Position numbers and translations under genes: made by a program. This document shows positions 33,000-33,753 of a stretch of 33,753 bases of DNA, in pieces. Source of the DNA: Paracoccaceae bacterium (GTDB lineage: Bacteria > Pseudomonadota > Alphaproteobacteria > Rhodobacterales > Rhodobacteraceae); contig RFZI01000008.1 in assembly GCA_009920775.1 (NCBI GenBank), positions 1 through 33,753 on the forward strand, in the 5' to 3' direction. The notes under the pieces were generated by a model. The model saw nothing but the letters and a program-made list of their open reading frames with translations. It was not told the origin of the DNA and did no database searches. Numbering within the stretch: position 1 is the stretch's first letter; each line of letters starts with the position of its first letter.

Positions 33000-33753
33000 G
33001 AATAGCGACCTACAACGTCGAATGGTTCGCCAACCTCTTCGACGATGCGGGGAACCTCATCGACAACAACAGCTGGTCGGGCCGGCAAGACGTGACCAAG
33101 GCGGAACAGGCAGTGGCCTTGGCACGGGTCTTTCAGGCGATAAATGCCGATGCGATCATGATCATCGAAGCCCCCGACATCTCGCCCCACCGCGACGGGC
33201 GCATCGCGCTGGAAACCTTCGCCGCCTATGCGGGCCTGCGCGCCCGCAAGGCGCTGGCGGGTTTTCCGAACGAGACCCAGCAAGAGATCATCCTGCTCTA
33301 CGATCCCGATACCGTCTCGGCGAGGCATGATCCGAAAGGGGATGGCACAAGCAAGAAGGGCTCTGACAAGGCGCCTCGTTTTGACGGGGTCTTTCGCCTC
33401 GACCTAGATGTCGACGCAGCTCCCGATCTCATTCGTTGGTCCAAACCGCCTTTGGAGGCGGTGCTCAAGACAAAGGGCGGGCGCGAGGTTCGGCTGATCG
33501 GGGTCCATGCGAAATCGAAAGCGCCGCATGGAGCACAGGAAGGGCACGCCGCCTTTCGGATCTCCATCGAAAACCGCCGCAAGCAGCTTGCCCAGTGCAT
33601 CTGGCTGCGCCAGCGGATCGAGCAGCATCTCGAGGATGGCGACGACCTGATCGTTCTGGGCGATCTCAATGACGGCCCCGGCCTCGACGATTACGAAAAG
33701 CTCTTCGGGCGCTCGAGCGTCGAGATCATCATGGGCGAAGAGGGCGCGACCCG
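32996..33753 (+). CDS. Endonuclease/exonuclease/phosphatase-family protein (partial, runs off window)
   Basis: An open frame from ATG 32996 continues without a stop to the window end (252 complete codons). It starts MRIATYNVEWFANLF, the first catalytic strand with the metal-region Asn, followed by the metal-binding Glu in AIMIIEAPD, then LIGVHAKSKAPHGA and LIVLGDLNDGPGLDDYE, the latter carrying the conserved D-x-N. These are the hallmarks of the DNase I/AP-endonuclease/phosphatase superfamily. No signal peptide is seen. The substrate could be nucleic acid or a phosphoester. The start overlaps the stop of the TerB-DnaJ gene (ATGA), so the two are coupled. It is truncated only by the window edge. 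Confidence 0.85.
   Translation, partial: MRIATYNVEWFANLFDDAGNLIDNNSWSGRQDVTKAEQAVALARVFQAINADAIMIIEAPDISPHRDGRIALETFAAYAGLRARKALAGFPNETQQEIILLYDPDTVSARHDPKGDGTSKKGSDKAPRFDGVFRLDLDVDAAPDLIRWSKPPLEAVLKTKGGREVRLIGVHAKSKAPHGAQEGHAAFRISIENRRKQLAQCIWLRQRIEQHLEDGDDLIVLGDLNDGPGLDDYEKLFGRSSVEIIMGEEGAT

Overview
The window looks like a GC-rich chromosomal segment from an alphaproteobacterium of the Rhodobacteraceae (Roseobacter/Rhodobacter type). The evidence is the codon use, a methylmalonyl-CoA pathway locus (pccB, pccA, methylmalonyl-CoA mutase) under a ScfR/PccR-type regulator, a betI-betC-betA choline sulfate/choline block, and family-typical small genes (DUF465, glycine-zipper lipoprotein, DUF486). 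I see no phage, IS element, CRISPR array, tRNA or rRNA.

Layout. (1) 1-4.6 kb: XRE regulator, HisN-type phosphatase, then a purine-deamination pair (8-oxoguanine deaminase on +, guanine deaminase on -) flanking a CAP-domain lipoprotein. (2) 4.8-8.5 kb: mgtE, 5-formyl-THF cyclo-ligase, and a YmdB-type phosphoesterase fused in frame to an EamA/DMT transporter. (3) 8.5-12.0 kb: two convergent SLC13/TrkA-C permeases, both interrupted. (4) 12.2-13.7 kb: yebC running into a second, 5'-truncated EamA transporter. (5) 13.7-18.4 kb: BetI operator, betI, betC (frameshifted), a GST-like gene, a small Cys-rich protein, betA. (6) 18.5-21.8 kb: DUF465 protein, then the minus-strand series DUF486 protein, Bcr/CflA MFS pump, ScfR regulator. 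(7) 21.8-30.1 kb: propionyl-CoA locus pccB, hypothetical, terminator, glycine-zipper lipoprotein, terminator-like hairpin, pccA, multi-pass GT-C-like protein, mcm. (8) 30.1-33.75 kb: nhaA (minus, lacking its N-terminus), VOC protein, GNAT acetyltransferase, TerB-DnaJ protein, and an endonuclease/exonuclease/phosphatase protein cut by the window edge.

Functional logic. PccAB carboxylates propionyl-CoA; mutase (with an epimerase not seen here) carries it to succinyl-CoA. TGCAA-type palindromes sit both in front of pccB and in front of the ScfR gene, which fits a shared acyl-CoA-responsive switch. BetC releases choline from choline sulfate, BetA oxidises it, and BetI would bind the palindrome before its own gene. 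The usual betaine aldehyde dehydrogenase gene (betB) is not in this block.

The most striking global feature is a series of abrupt, scarless losses of short coding segments: in ymdB, the first SLC13 permease, yebC/EamA, betC, mcm (in frame, about 25 residues) and nhaA/VOC, plus one in-frame TGA in the second SLC13 permease. Either the strain carries unusual microdeletions, or, more likely in my view, the assembly has collapsed or gap-stripped joints. Gene lengths and fusions near these points should be read with that in mind. I did not find a convincing new defence or mobile system.
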